Shown here: positions 52,190-61,232 of the stretch, one piece after another
Numbering within the stretch: position 1 is the first letter of the stretch
Layout of the letters: each line of letters opens with the position of its first letter
Origin: Oscillibacter faecalis_A
GTDB lineage: Bacteria > Bacillota > Clostridia > Oscillospirales > Oscillospiraceae
Assembly (NCBI RefSeq): GCF_029218125.1
Contig: NZ_JARFXX010000006.1
Span: forward strand, 1-64,000
Direction of reading: 5' to 3'
Length of the DNA stretch: 64,000 nucleotides
The notes under the pieces: generated by a model
The model's database searches: none
The model's input: the letters and a program-made list of their open reading frames with translations, nothing else
What the model was told of the DNA's origin: nothing
Translations under genes and position numbers: made by a program

Positions 52190-52252
52190 GTCATCAAGAT
52201 ACAAGCCAATACGCGCCCATGGCGTATACAGATCAAACAAAGGAGGCCCCTT

Positions 52253-53857
52253 ATGAAGCTGAGCTTTTACGGCGCCGACCAGTGCGTCACCGGCAGCTGT
52301 CACTGTCTGGAGGTCAACGGAAAGAAAATTCTTGTCGACTGCGGTTTACAGCAGGGCAGAGACGAGGTGGATAACGGCGCACTGCCCTTCCATTCCGGCA
52401 GCATTGATTATGTGCTGGTGACCCACGCTCATATCGACCACACCGGCCGCATCCCCATGCTGGTGAAGCAGGGCTTTCAGGGCCGCATCCTGACGACCCG
52501 CCTGACAGCAAACCTCATGGACATCATGCTGCTGGACTCCGCCCATATTCAGGAATCCGACGCCGAATGGAAAAACCGCAAGGCGGAGCGCTCCGGCGCG
52601 CCGAAGGTGGAGCCGCTCTATACTGTAGCGGACGCGGAAAACGTGAAGCAGTATGTCACCACCTGTGAGTACGGACAGGATGTGGAGCTGTGCGAGGGCG
52701 TCAGCGTCCGCTTTGCCGATGCCGGGCACCTGCTGGGGAGCGCGTGCATCACCGTCACCGCTACGGAAAACGGCGAAACGAAGAAAATCATCTTCTCCGG
52801 CGACCTTGGCAATGTGGATCAGCCTATCATCCGTGACCCCAGCCATTTTGCCGGAGCGGATTATGTCATTATGGAGTCCACCTACGGCAACCGCAACCAT
52901 ACGGAGGTCTGGAGCTACACGGATGATCTGGCTCAGATCATTGACGAGACCATGGCCAAGGGCGGCAATGTGGTCATTCCCGCCTTTGCCGTGGGCCGCA
53001 CACAGGAGCTGTTGTATTTCATCCGGGAAATCAAGGATAAGGGGCTGGTAAAGTCCAACCCGGATTTCCCTGTGTACATCGACTCTCCGCTGGCCCGCCG
53101 GGCTACCACCATTTTTACCGGTGATCTGGATGGGTATTTGGACGCCGATGCCCTGGCGCTGGTGCAGGACGGGACCCATATGTTCAACTTCACCAATCTC
53201 CATATGACGGAGACCGTGGAGGAATCCAAGGCACTGAATGAGGACGGTGTGCCGAAAGTCATCATTTCTGCCTCCGGTATGTGCGATGCCGGACGTATCC
53301 GCCACCACCTGAAGCATAACCTCTGGCGGCCGGAGTGCACGGTGGTGTTTGTGGGCTATCAGGGCGAGGGGACGCTGGGCCGCTCGCTGCTGGAGGGCGC
53401 GAAGACCGTAAAGCTCTTTGGCGAGGAGATCGCCGTTCACGCCAAGATCGTGAATTTCCAAGGGCTTTCCTCCCATGCGGACCGAGACCATCTGCTTGCG
53501 TGGATCGCGGATATCAAGGCACCAAAGCCGCAGCACGTATTTATTGTTCACGGCGACCGGGAGGTGGCGCCCTACTTTGCCGAGAGTGTGGAAAAGCTGG
53601 GCTTTACCGCTCATGCCCCCCAGTATACCGAGGTCTATGACCTGCTGACGGACAAGAGCGTGGAGAACGGTTATCTGCCGGAGCGGAAGGCCAAGGCCGT
53701 TGGCGGCCAGAGAGTCAACACCGCCTACGAGCGTCTGGTGGCGCTGGGTCAGCGGTTGTTGGATGTCATCCGCCGCTCCAAGGGCCGGGACAACAGGACG
53801 CTGGGCCGCTGGGCCGACCAGCTCCGTCAACTGCTGGACAAGTGGGAAGAATCGTAG
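52253..53857 (+). CDS. MBL-fold ribonuclease (beta-CASP family)
   Basis: 534 aa of the metallo-beta-lactamase/beta-CASP family, RNA-processing nucleases. Motifs: THAHIDHTGRIP (zinc ligands, residues 57-68), FSGDLG, the beta-CASP region with IPAFAVGRTQELLY, IISASGMCDAGR, and the RMMBL-type GLSSHADRDHLL with IVHGDRE. AAAGGAGG lies 6 nt before ATG. It is related to the YSH1/CPSF-73 group rather than RNase J. rlmD follows 86 nt downstream. Confidence 0.92.
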   Translation: MKLSFYGADQCVTGSCHCLEVNGKKILVDCGLQQGRDEVDNGALPFHSGSIDYVLVTHAHIDHTGRIPMLVKQGFQGRILTTRLTANLMDIMLLDSAHIQESDAEWKNRKAERSGAPKVEPLYTVADAENVKQYVTTCEYGQDVELCEGVSVRFADAGHLLGSACITVTATENGETKKIIFSGDLGNVDQPIIRDPSHFAGADYVIMESTYGNRNHTEVWSYTDDLAQIIDETMAKGGNVVIPAFAVGRTQELLYFIREIKDKGLVKSNPDFPVYIDSPLARRATTIFTGDLDGYLDADALALVQDGTHMFNFTNLHMTETVEESKALNEDGVPKVIISASGMCDAGRIRHHLKHNLWRPECTVVFVGYQGEGTLGRSLLEGAKTVKLFGEEIAVHAKIVNFQGLSSHADRDHLLAWIADIKAPKPQHVFIVHGDREVAPYFAESVEKLGFTAHAPQYTEVYDLLTDKSVENGYLPERKAKAVGGQRVNTAYERLVALGQRLLDVIRRSKGRDNRTLGRWADQLRQLLDKWEES

Positions 53858-53943
53858 TAAAATATATAAATCCGCAGGGAGCGCTGTCAATGCGGCGCTC
53901 CCTGCAAGTGTATCCGAACCTGTTTTGAAGGGAATCGAGAGCC

Positions 53944-55290
53944 ATGGAAGCATTGGAAAAAGGGAAGATTTATACAGCGGAGATCGAAGGCTATTCCAGC
54001 GAGGGACTGGGAATTGCCCGGGTGAACGGCGCGGTGGTGTTTGTGCCGGACGCCGTGCGGGGAGAGACTGCGGACCTCCGCATCACGCGGGTGATGAAGA
54101 CCTCCTGTGCCGGGGAGATCGTGAAGCTCCGTACACCCTCGCCGAACCGCATGGAGCCGGAATGCCCCTATGCCGGTCGGTGCGGCGGCTGCGCCTATCA
54201 GCATTTGACCTACCCGGAGGAGCTGTGGGCCAAGCGCCAGCGGGTGCAGGACGCTCTGACCCGAATCGGCGGGCTGGATATTCAGGTCGAGGAAATCCTG
54301 GGGGCGAAGGACCCGGAGCATTATCGCAACAAAAGCCAGTACCCCGTGGGGGCCGACGGTTCCATCGGCTTTTTTCAGGCCCGGACTCACAAGGTTGTCC
54401 CGATCCGCCGGTGCCTGATTCAAACAGAGGCTGCCGACCGCACGGCACAGGCCGTGGGGGAGTGGATGCGCCGTTATCAGGTCCCGGCCTATGATGAGAC
54501 CACGGGCAAGGGGCTGGTGCGCCATGTCTGCGTTCGGGTGAACCAAAAGGGCGAGAGCCTTTGCTGCGTGGTGGTCAACAGCAGCAAGCTGCCACGGGAG
54601 CCGGAGCTGGCGGCCTATGTCACCCGGGCTGTGCCCCGCACGGTGGGCGTTCTGCTGAACAGCAATACCCGCCGGGGCAATGTGATCTTAGGGGAAAAGT
54701 ATCGGACGCTCTACGGGCAGAATTATCTGATGGACACCCTCTGCGGACTGGAGTTCCGGCTGTCCATGCCCTCGTTCTATCAGGTGAATCGGGATCAGGC
54801 GGAGGTGCTGTACCATAAGGCACTGGAGTTTGCCGGGCTCAGCGGTGAGGAAACGGTGCTGGACCTCTACTGCGGCATCGGCACCATTACGCTGTGTCTT
54901 GCAAAGGCGGCGAAGCGGGTCATCGGCGCGGAAATCGTGCCCCCCGCCATCCGGGACGCCAAGGAAAACGCTCTCCGCAACCACATCGAAAACGCGGAGT
55001 TTTTCTGCGGCGACGCGGCGGACATCGCCGCCAAGCTGGAGAGCGACGGCCTGCGGCCGGATGTGGTGACGGTGGATCCGCCCCGGAAGGGCCTTGCCCC
55101 GGAGGTCATCGCCTCCGTAGCGGCCATGGGACCGGAAAAGGTGGTCTATGTATCCTGTGATCCCGCCACGCTGGGCCGGGATGTGAAAATTTTCGGACAG
55201 CTTGGCTACCGGGCTGTCCGCGCCGCCGCCGTGGATATGTTCCCCGGCACCGCGCATGTGGAGACGGTAGTCTTGATGTCAAGGAAATAA
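53944..55290 (+). CDS. rlmD: 23S rRNA (uracil-C5)-methyltransferase RlmD/RumA, 3' end altered
   Basis: 448 aa: N-terminal TRAM domain (about 1-60), 4Fe-4S cysteines (CPYAGRCGGC, residues 75-84) and the SAM domain with DLYCGIGTITLCLA, VDPPRKG and the nucleophile motif YVSCDPATLGRD. The last codons after HVETVVL come from the element inserted at the 3' end (MSRK stop). The presumed original end (LSKEEG stop) lies at 58706-58727. Function should be kept because only the final residues changed. Confidence 0.93.
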   Translation: MEALEKGKIYTAEIEGYSSEGLGIARVNGAVVFVPDAVRGETADLRITRVMKTSCAGEIVKLRTPSPNRMEPECPYAGRCGGCAYQHLTYPEELWAKRQRVQDALTRIGGLDIQVEEILGAKDPEHYRNKSQYPVGADGSIGFFQARTHKVVPIRRCLIQTEAADRTAQAVGEWMRRYQVPAYDETTGKGLVRHVCVRVNQKGESLCCVVVNSSKLPREPELAAYVTRAVPRTVGVLLNSNTRRGNVILGEKYRTLYGQNYLMDTLCGLEFRLSMPSFYQVNRDQAEVLYHKALEFAGLSGEETVLDLYCGIGTITLCLAKAAKRVIGAEIVPPAIRDAKENALRNHIENAEFFCGDAADIAAKLESDGLRPDVVTVDPPRKGLAPEVIASVAAMGPEKVVYVSCDPATLGRDVKIFGQLGYRAVRAAAVDMFPGTAHVETVVLMSRK

Positions 55291-55422
55291 AATCAAGTGC
55301 CAGAAAGCGGCGTATTTCCGGGCTTTTTCGGAGGTTTGGATTTGAAGCCAGACTTCTGAAAAAGCTCGGTTTTCCTATATGGAAACATATCTACGGCAAA
55401 ATGTGTGTCAGGTTGTGACCTC

Positions 55423-55558
55423 GGATTAGATGTCACGATTTGAGACAGTGGAATAGATGTCAGGAATTTCGGGCTGATTTTTGAAAAACGGAAAAGGATG
55501 ACAACCAATCAGGCAACTCGACCATTTTTGGTGGTTGTAGGCAGTGGTATAGATGTGA
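55423..55558 (+). repeat. Three arm-type direct repeats
   Basis: GGATTAGATGTCA (55423), GGAATAGATGTCA (55450) and GGTATAGATGTGA (55546). The second and third share the longer context CAGTGG-ATAGATGT. No gene lies in 55291-55735 apart from these and the kinase promoter. Confidence 0.65.
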
Positions 55559-55621
55559 AGGGAAAATTCGGTAAATCATAGTTCGCATAACTGTACGCTA
55601 TCGCAGCGGAAAGACTAATAA

Positions 55622-55650
55622 TAGACAGGATTATTGTAAAATTGTATAGT
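55622..55650 (+). promoter_or_regulatory. Promoter of the hybrid histidine kinase gene
   Basis: TAGACA (55622-55627), 17 bp, TATAGT (55645-55650). Confidence 0.65.
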
Positions 55651-55735
55651 ATTATTTAAATAATCAACTTTATTAAACCAGAAGTTTGATAAAGAGATGT
55701 ATAGAGAAATGTATTGGACAGGCAGGAGATTTAAT

Positions 55736-58564
55736 ATGATTTCGAGAGCAAAGAAATATGCGGCAGTGTTGCTGGTTTTTGTATGCGTGTGTATGATATT
55801 TTCTCCCCAGACTGCATATGCAGCCGAGGACAGTTCGCAGCATGAAACTGTCAAAGTCGGTTTCTTTGCCATGGATGGTTATCATGTGATGGATGAAGAA
55901 GGCAACCGCAGCGGCTATGGCTATGATTTTCTTCGTCTGATGGCCCGTTATTGGGATGTAGATTACGAATATGTCGGATATGATCAGAGCTGGGATGATA
56001 TGCAGCAGATGCTTGAAGATGGCGAGATCGACATGGTAACATCTGCCCGCAAAACACCGGACAGAGAAGAAAAGTTTGATTTTTCACGTCCCATCGGAAC
56101 CAATTATGGGATGCTGACCGTCCTCAGTGACAACAGCACGATTGTGGACGGCAATTACAGCACTTACAACGGTATGCGTGTGGCGCTTTTGAACGGAAAC
56201 ACCCGGAATGAAGAGTTTGCGGATTTTGCAGACAATAAAGGATTTACATATGTTCCATCTTATTTTGATACGACCGCAGAAATGAAGGAAGCCCTTCAGA
56301 GCGAAAAAGTTGATGCGATTGTTACCAGCTCTCTGAGAAAAACAAACAATGAGCGAATCGTGGATAAATTTGGCAGCAGCGATTTCTATGTCATTGTTAA
56401 AAAAGGTAATACAGAATTGCTGAATGAGATCAATTATGCAATCGACCAGATGAATGCAGCTGAGAGTGACTGGAAAACGACACTTTATAATAAAAATTAT
56501 GAAAGCATCGAAACTAAGAATCTGGAATATACGGAGAAAGAAAAAAGTATTATTTCACAGTATTCCAAGGACAACCCGCTTCATGTTCTGTGTGATCCGA
56601 CCCGTTATCCATATTCTTATAATGAAAATGGTGAGATGAAGTGTATTATCCCGGATTACTTCCGGAAAATTGCAGACTATGCCGGGATTTCCTATGAGTT
56701 TCTTACACCTGCCACCAGAGATGAGTATATTGCTTATCAGAAAAATACGGAAACCACAGATATGAGCATCGATGCACGCCTGGAAACAGATAACTATGCT
56801 GAAACGAAAAAATGGGGGATTACTGCACCTTTCATTACGATGCAGTTGGCAAGGGTGACACGGCGTGACTTTGATGGAAACATTAATGTTGTTGCTACTG
56901 TTGACCAGACAGCATCAAAGTCAATTGAAGATGCAATGGCACCCGGTGCAGAAAAACTGATGTGCAGTACCCGACAGGAAATGATGGAAGCTGTCCGTAA
57001 GGGTAAAGCAGATGCTGCCTTCGTCTACTATTACATGGCACAGGCGTTTGTGAACAGTGACACTACGGGCACCATGACATATACTCTGCTGGAGCAGCCT
57101 ACATTCACCTACCGCATGGTAATTTCATCAACTGAGAACCATGCGCTGGCTGGTATTCTGACGAAAGCAATGTATGCCATGCCTCAAAATCTTGTTGAAG
57201 ATATTGCAGCACAGTATACCACATACAAAGCAACAGAGCTGACATTTGTTGACTGGATCCGTCTGCATCCTGTTGTTACTGTTTGGGTTCTTCTTATTTT
57301 TGGATGGCTGCTGACTATTATGGCTGTGATAATGGTGCGTCTCAGTGCAAGAAGAAAAGCTCAGAAGGCGGCCCAGGAGAAAGCTGAGGAAATGGCGGAA
57401 CTGGCAGAGCATGCACAGGCTGCAAACAAGGCAAAAACTGCATTTTTGTCACATATGTCCCATGATATGAGGACACCGATGAATGCAATCATAGGATTTA
57501 CCGGTATTGCAATGAAAAACAATCCGTCAGACGAAGTGAAAAATTGTCTGGAAAAGATTGACGAAAGCTCAGAGTATTTACTGTCGCTGATCAATGATGT
57601 ATTAGATCTGACCCACATCGAAAGTGGAAAAGTGAAATACAATCCGGTACCGGCGGATGTGAAAAACATTACAGATTCTGCATTGGATATTATAACAGGC
57701 TTTCTTACGAACAGGGATATCAACTTTAAGATTCAGCGTGAAGATGCAAAGATTCCAAATGTACTTGCGGACCCTGCACGCCTGCGCGATGTGCTGGTCA
57801 ATATTCTGAGCAATGCCGTAAAATACACTCCGGATGGAGGGACGATTACATTTGAAGCCCGGTGTCAGGAAAAGGGCGGGGATGGATATATAAATATGCG
57901 TTACCGCATTTCGGATACTGGTATTGGCATGAGTGAGGAATTTACAAAAGAAGTTTTTGAGGAATTTGCACAGGAAGATTCCGATGTGAGAACGCAGTAC
58001 CACGGAGTTGGACTGGGGATGGCTATCGTAAAGAAGTATGTGGATATGATGGACGGAACCATTTCCGTGCAGAGTAAAAAGCATGAGGGAACCACATTTA
58101 CTGTGGATATTCCTTTGGAAATTACAGATCAGGAATGTAATAAGTCAGACACAGGTTTTTCTGAAAAGGTAAATCTTACAGGTGTGAAGGTCCTTCTTGC
58201 GGAGGATAATGAACTGAATGCAGAGATTGCTGCCGTGCAGTTGGAAGAGTTCGGGATGAATGTAGAAAGAGCTGTGGATGGAAAGAATGCTGTTGAGATT
58301 TTCAGAAATCATCCGAAAGGCACATTTGATGTAATCCTGATGGATGTCATGATGCCTGAAATGAATGGTTATGAAGCGGCAAAAGCAATCAGGGCAATGA
58401 ATGACAGACCGGATGGAAAAAACATTCCTATTATAGCAATGACAGCTAATTCATTTGCAGAAGATATTCAGGCATCACTGGATGCAGGAATGAACGCACA
58501 TTTGTCAAAGCCGATTGTGATTGATGAAGTTATAAAAACGATTTTAAGGTATGTATATAATTGA
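55736..58564 (+). CDS. Hybrid sensor histidine kinase with two extracellular SBP domains
   Basis: 942 aa. A signal peptide ends near residue 30 (TAYAAED). Two type-3 solute-binding (amino-acid-like) sensor domains follow, about 38-260 and 290-510. Then come a membrane helix near 525-550, a HisKA domain (FLSHMSHDMRTP with His576), a HATPase (NILSNAVKYT, DTGIGM, GVGLGMAIVKK) and a receiver with Asp870 (VILMDVMMPEMNG). ATG 55736 has AGGAG 7 nt upstream. No separate response regulator or transport genes lie in the insert, so its output must act elsewhere, perhaps on c-di-GMP or another receiver. Confidence 0.94.
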   Translation: MISRAKKYAAVLLVFVCVCMIFSPQTAYAAEDSSQHETVKVGFFAMDGYHVMDEEGNRSGYGYDFLRLMARYWDVDYEYVGYDQSWDDMQQMLEDGEIDMVTSARKTPDREEKFDFSRPIGTNYGMLTVLSDNSTIVDGNYSTYNGMRVALLNGNTRNEEFADFADNKGFTYVPSYFDTTAEMKEALQSEKVDAIVTSSLRKTNNERIVDKFGSSDFYVIVKKGNTELLNEINYAIDQMNAAESDWKTTLYNKNYESIETKNLEYTEKEKSIISQYSKDNPLHVLCDPTRYPYSYNENGEMKCIIPDYFRKIADYAGISYEFLTPATRDEYIAYQKNTETTDMSIDARLETDNYAETKKWGITAPFITMQLARVTRRDFDGNINVVATVDQTASKSIEDAMAPGAEKLMCSTRQEMMEAVRKGKADAAFVYYYMAQAFVNSDTTGTMTYTLLEQPTFTYRMVISSTENHALAGILTKAMYAMPQNLVEDIAAQYTTYKATELTFVDWIRLHPVVTVWVLLIFGWLLTIMAVIMVRLSARRKAQKAAQEKAEEMAELAEHAQAANKAKTAFLSHMSHDMRTPMNAIIGFTGIAMKNNPSDEVKNCLEKIDESSEYLLSLINDVLDLTHIESGKVKYNPVPADVKNITDSALDIITGFLTNRDINFKIQREDAKIPNVLADPARLRDVLVNILSNAVKYTPDGGTITFEARCQEKGGDGYINMRYRISDTGIGMSEEFTKEVFEEFAQEDSDVRTQYHGVGLGMAIVKKYVDMMDGTISVQSKKHEGTTFTVDIPLEITDQECNKSDTGFSEKVNLTGVKVLLAEDNELNAEIAAVQLEEFGMNVERAVDGKNAVEIFRNHPKGTFDVILMDVMMPEMNGYEAAKAIRAMNDRPDGKNIPIIAMTANSFAEDIQASLDAGMNAHLSKPIVIDEVIKTILRYVYN

Positions 58565-58679
58565 TTAGCAGAGGTTCATGAATTAGTGGAATACAATTGA
58601 CAGGAAGACTAAAGTTTGACAATGTGAGAGTGCTATGTTTCCGCGAACGGGCACAAAACCTGACATCAATCAGAAGGTA

Positions 58680-58727
58680 TCGTGCCATGTGGAGACGGTA
58701 GTCTTGCTTTCAAAAGAGGAAGGTTAG
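58680..58727 (+). pseudogene. rlmD: Displaced original 3' end of rlmD
   Basis: In the rlmD frame this reads C-HVETVVLLSKEEG-stop, equivalent to HVETVVLMSRK at 55255-55290. It lacks a start and is the piece cut off when the insert entered. Confidence 0.8.
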
Positions 58728-58844
58728 GTGTCGGGCGGCAGTTAGCCGGTTTTCCGGGAGGATGGAAACGAAAGACCCATATTTTATCGGATTTTGGCCA
58801 TTAGAACACTGATTTATCATAGAGAAGAACAGAAATTGACAAGT

Positions 58845-59684
58845 ATGAATGGCAATAGAAGAAATAAAGGCTTTACCCTTGCTGAGCTTTTGGTTGTTGT
58901 GGCGATTATTGCGGTACTGGTGGCAGTTGCGCTTCCAACCTTTGCGAAGCATTTGGAAAAGAGCAGAGAGGCAACGGATGCCGCGAATATCAGGTCACAG
59001 TATGCCGAGGTAATGACGGACGGCATTACAAGCGGAGGTTCTGTCAACGCGAACCACGAAAAATACGCGGCGGTGGAGCTGAAGCAGACCCAAAACGGCT
59101 GGCAGCTCACAGAGCTTGCGAATAATCTGAACAGCCTGTTTGGTCCGGACCGCATTGTCGGGAACGGCCCCAATCGGGGCGGCATTGCGTGGGTGGAATA
59201 TGACGCCCAAAGAGAATGCGCGCTTCTTCATTATGAGGGCGGTAGTTCCACCGGCGGGAACACGGGAGGCAATACCGACGGCTCCGGCGGTGATTCTGGA
59301 ACGGGAAGCGATACGGTTATCGGGAAAGTGGAGCAGTCGGCCGGTACTTGGCCGACGGAGGAAAATTTGGGGAGTATCAAAACAGGGAAAGCATACAAGC
59401 TGCCGGATGGTACGATATTCATTGCAGCCTCCGACCAGTCATACAATAAATATTATCCTCCCCATCTCCCGACCGAAAGCGGATATGAATGGCTTGGCGT
59501 AAAGCTATCGGGCACCGTCATTTCATCGGATAAAATTACAGACGGAAAGCTGACAGTGACCGTCAACTACGGCGATATTCTCGAGAACCCGGATGGGAGC
59601 CTTTCCATCTGGAAAAACAGCGCTTCAAACACATGGGGCGTTCCCATCAGTGACGGGAACTGGATCAAGCTGGTGCTTGCGTGA
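58845..59684 (+). CDS. Type IV pilin-like (pseudopilin) protein
   Basis: 279 aa. The prepilin motif GFTLAELLVVVAIIAVLVAV (from residue 9) has the +1 Phe and +5 Glu for peptidase cleavage and methylation. A helical stalk, a Gly/Ser/Thr-rich linker (about 140-165) and a C-terminal domain ending in VPISDGNWIKLVLA follow. The start is uncertain: ATG 58845 has no strong site, and TTG 58836 or TTG 58794 are possible. No peptidase, ATPase or secretin genes accompany it. Confidence 0.78.
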   Translation: MNGNRRNKGFTLAELLVVVAIIAVLVAVALPTFAKHLEKSREATDAANIRSQYAEVMTDGITSGGSVNANHEKYAAVELKQTQNGWQLTELANNLNSLFGPDRIVGNGPNRGGIAWVEYDAQRECALLHYEGGSSTGGNTGGNTDGSGGDSGTGSDTVIGKVEQSAGTWPTEENLGSIKTGKAYKLPDGTIFIAASDQSYNKYYPPHLPTESGYEWLGVKLSGTVISSDKITDGKLTVTVNYGDILENPDGSLSIWKNSASNTWGVPISDGNWIKLVLA

Positions 59685-59726
59685 TTATAAAAAATAGCCG
59701 TTTAAAGCGGCTGCATAATCAATAAA

Positions 59727-59771
59727 ACTCCCTATTACCGAATGTGCTTCGGCGGTGGGGAGTCCTTTTAT
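59727..59771 (+). terminator. Terminator after the pseudopilin gene
   Basis: ACTCCC pairs with GGGAGT around an imperfect inner hairpin (CCG/CGG), followed by CCTTTTATAAT. Confidence 0.65.
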
Positions 59772-59921
59772 AATCATGGCATAATGCTCACGTTTATTAT
59801 GCGGGGAATGTTCTCAGTCCTTCATACTTTTATTATAAATAACGTTGAATATCAATCAATATGATTCGTTTTTGGAAAGAAAATGCGGCTTGGGCTACAA
59901 TATTTGTAAAACCGCTTCAGT

Positions 59922-60336
59922 ATGCGGCAAAGGGAGTATGCCTTTGCTGCAAAGTTCTATCGCTACGGCTGGACCGACAGTTCGGAGTATCTTCTAAACG
60001 GAACGGACATAAATAAGCAGATTACCTATGGTGAGTATCTTGAGTATATGACGATAAACAATTCATGCGATTTTGATGCCGTATAACGCAGAGAAAAACG
60101 GCTTTGGTATCAGCGGCAAGATTGAAAATGTGCGCGAGGCTGTTGGCGATTGGAGGACCAACAAAAAGAATTATGAAAGAAACCAAGGAATACGGTTGGA
60201 CACGAGATATTTAATGTCCAACTATATTTGCCTGCGGAGTGATATTAAAATACCGCTATCTTGTTCCCGATACTCACACCACGGGGAATTAAAATCGTAC
60301 AAATCAATATACATAGTACTTGCCTCTTTTCCTTAA
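59922..60336 (+). pseudogene. Decayed coding fragments
   Basis: One frame (59922-60086) reads MRQREYAFAAKFYRYGWTDS and on to a stop. A second, shifted frame continues from 60075 (MPYNAEKNGFGISGKIENV). Their overlap suggests one gene broken by a frameshift. Neither has a ribosome binding site or a recognised family. The stretch 60337-60401 holds nothing. Confidence 0.4.
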
Positions 60337-60401
60337 TCCTTGTAATGGTGACGGGCAAGAATGACATTTGTTAGAATTTTGTTAGAACAACAGTGTCAAA
60401 A

Positions 60402-60452
60402 AATGCAAAAAGTACCGACTTTTAACCAAAAAGGATAAAAATCGGTACTTTT
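60402..60452 (-). terminator. Terminator of ssrA
   Basis: On the minus strand AAGTACCGA pairs with TCGGTACTT across a 20-nt loop, followed by TTTGCATTTTTTG. Confidence 0.8.
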
Positions 60453-60453
60453 G

Positions 60454-60801
60454 TGGTGGAGCCGAGGGGAGTCGAACCCCTGTCCGAAAACAGTTCCACG
60501 GGACTTTCTCCGGGCGCAGTCAGGTTTCAGAATTCCCGCCCCGCAAAGACACCTGACAGACTTTGCGGTTTGGTAGAGTCATGATGCGTGGGCAGGTCAA
60601 CTCTTTCCCGCCTCACGGACGCCACATCAACGACGCCTTCCCCGGCCTGTGGCCTCTCCGGTTCAGACGGCTGCTTTAATTAAGCAGCAATAGCAACAGT
60701 ATTGTTGTTATTTAATTTATAAAATTGCCCGTTTTATGGCGGTCAGGCGCCGCCGCCCGCTTGTCCCGCTTCTCCATCCCCGTCGAAACCTTTACGGCCC
60801 C
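60454..60801 (-). ncRNA. ssrA: Transfer-messenger RNA (tmRNA)
   Basis: 348 nt on the minus strand. The 5' end GGGGCCGTAAAGGTTTCGAC and the 3' end GGTTCGACTCCCCTCGGCTC-CACCA form the tRNA-Ala-like part; GGGGCCG pairs with CGGCTCC. The tag reading frame ends NNNNTVAIAA followed by TAA. The resume codon was not fixed. The RNA rescues stalled ribosomes together with SmpB, encoded 1.8 kb upstream on the same strand. Confidence 0.96.
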
Positions 60802-60808
60802 GTCGTCG

Positions 60809-61158
60809 GAGCAAATGTCACTCATTCCGTTTCCGCCTTCCGGCAAAAACTTCATCCGTTCCATTGCTCCTCCTCTTTCGTTCCACAAACGCTTCGCTGG
60901 TTTGTGAAACGAGTTGGACGTGAGTTGCGCTTTTGAGCAAATGTCACGCATTCCGTTTCCGCCTTCCGGCAAAAACTTCATCCGTTCCATTGCTCCTCTT
61001 TCGTTCCATAAACGCTCTGCTGGTTTGTGAAACGAGTTGGACGTGAGTTGCGCTTTTGAGCAAATGTCACTCATTCCGTTTCCGCCTTCCGGCGAAAACT
61101 TCATCCGTTCCATTGCTCCTCCTCTTTCGTTCCATAAACGCTCTGCTGGTTTGTAAAA
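60809..61158 (-). repeat. Tandem repeat, 2.8 copies of about 125 bp, upstream of ssrA
   Basis: Units start at 60809, 60935 and 61058 (126 and 123 bp). They differ by few bases and one 3-bp deletion. On the minus strand each unit contains GGAGGAGCAATGG, a ribosome binding site plus ATG, and all three stay in one frame encoding MERMKFLPEGGNGMSDICSK-like repeats. The block touches the tmRNA 5' end. No consensus promoter for ssrA is visible in it. Confidence 0.85.
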
Positions 61159-61181
61159 TAGGAAAGCAGAATTTGCTATTT

Positions 61182-61223
61182 GGAATTGTAACACATTCCC
61201 ATATCGGAATGTGTTACAATTCC
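61182..61223. repeat. Perfect 18-bp inverted repeat behind the SDR gene
   Basis: GGAATTGTAACACATTCC and its exact complement enclose CATATC. It lies 10 bp after the SDR stop without a T-run, so it may be a transcript-end structure or a protein site. Confidence 0.8.
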
Positions 61224-61232
61224 GTGACAGTT

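Larger units (their letters stand above)
55255..58706. mobile_element. att-flanked insertion in the rlmD 3' end, about 3.4 kb, no integrase
   Basis: A 21-bp direct repeat (55255-55275 and 58686-58706, beginning CATGTGGAGACGG) bounds the insert. The rumA/rlmD 3' end is a known integration site of Firmicutes conjugative elements. Three direct repeats of GG(A/T)(A/T)TAGATGTCA-type (55423, 55450, 55546) lie near the left end, and an inverted TGACATC (58661) near the right, like integrase arm sites. The only gene is a hybrid histidine kinase, and the insert is AT-rich. It resembles a cis-mobilizable remnant (CIME) dependent on an integrase elsewhere. Confidence 0.75.

Noticed and set aside
60809..61158. 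CRISPR array
   Set aside because: Units of about 125 bp are almost identical over their whole length, with no spacers and no cas genes nearby.
60712..61194. 160-codon minus-strand frame over the repeat block
   Set aside because: As one protein it would run into the tmRNA sequence and is made of near-identical 41-42 residue copies. I keep it as a repeat, with the small internal starts as an open question.
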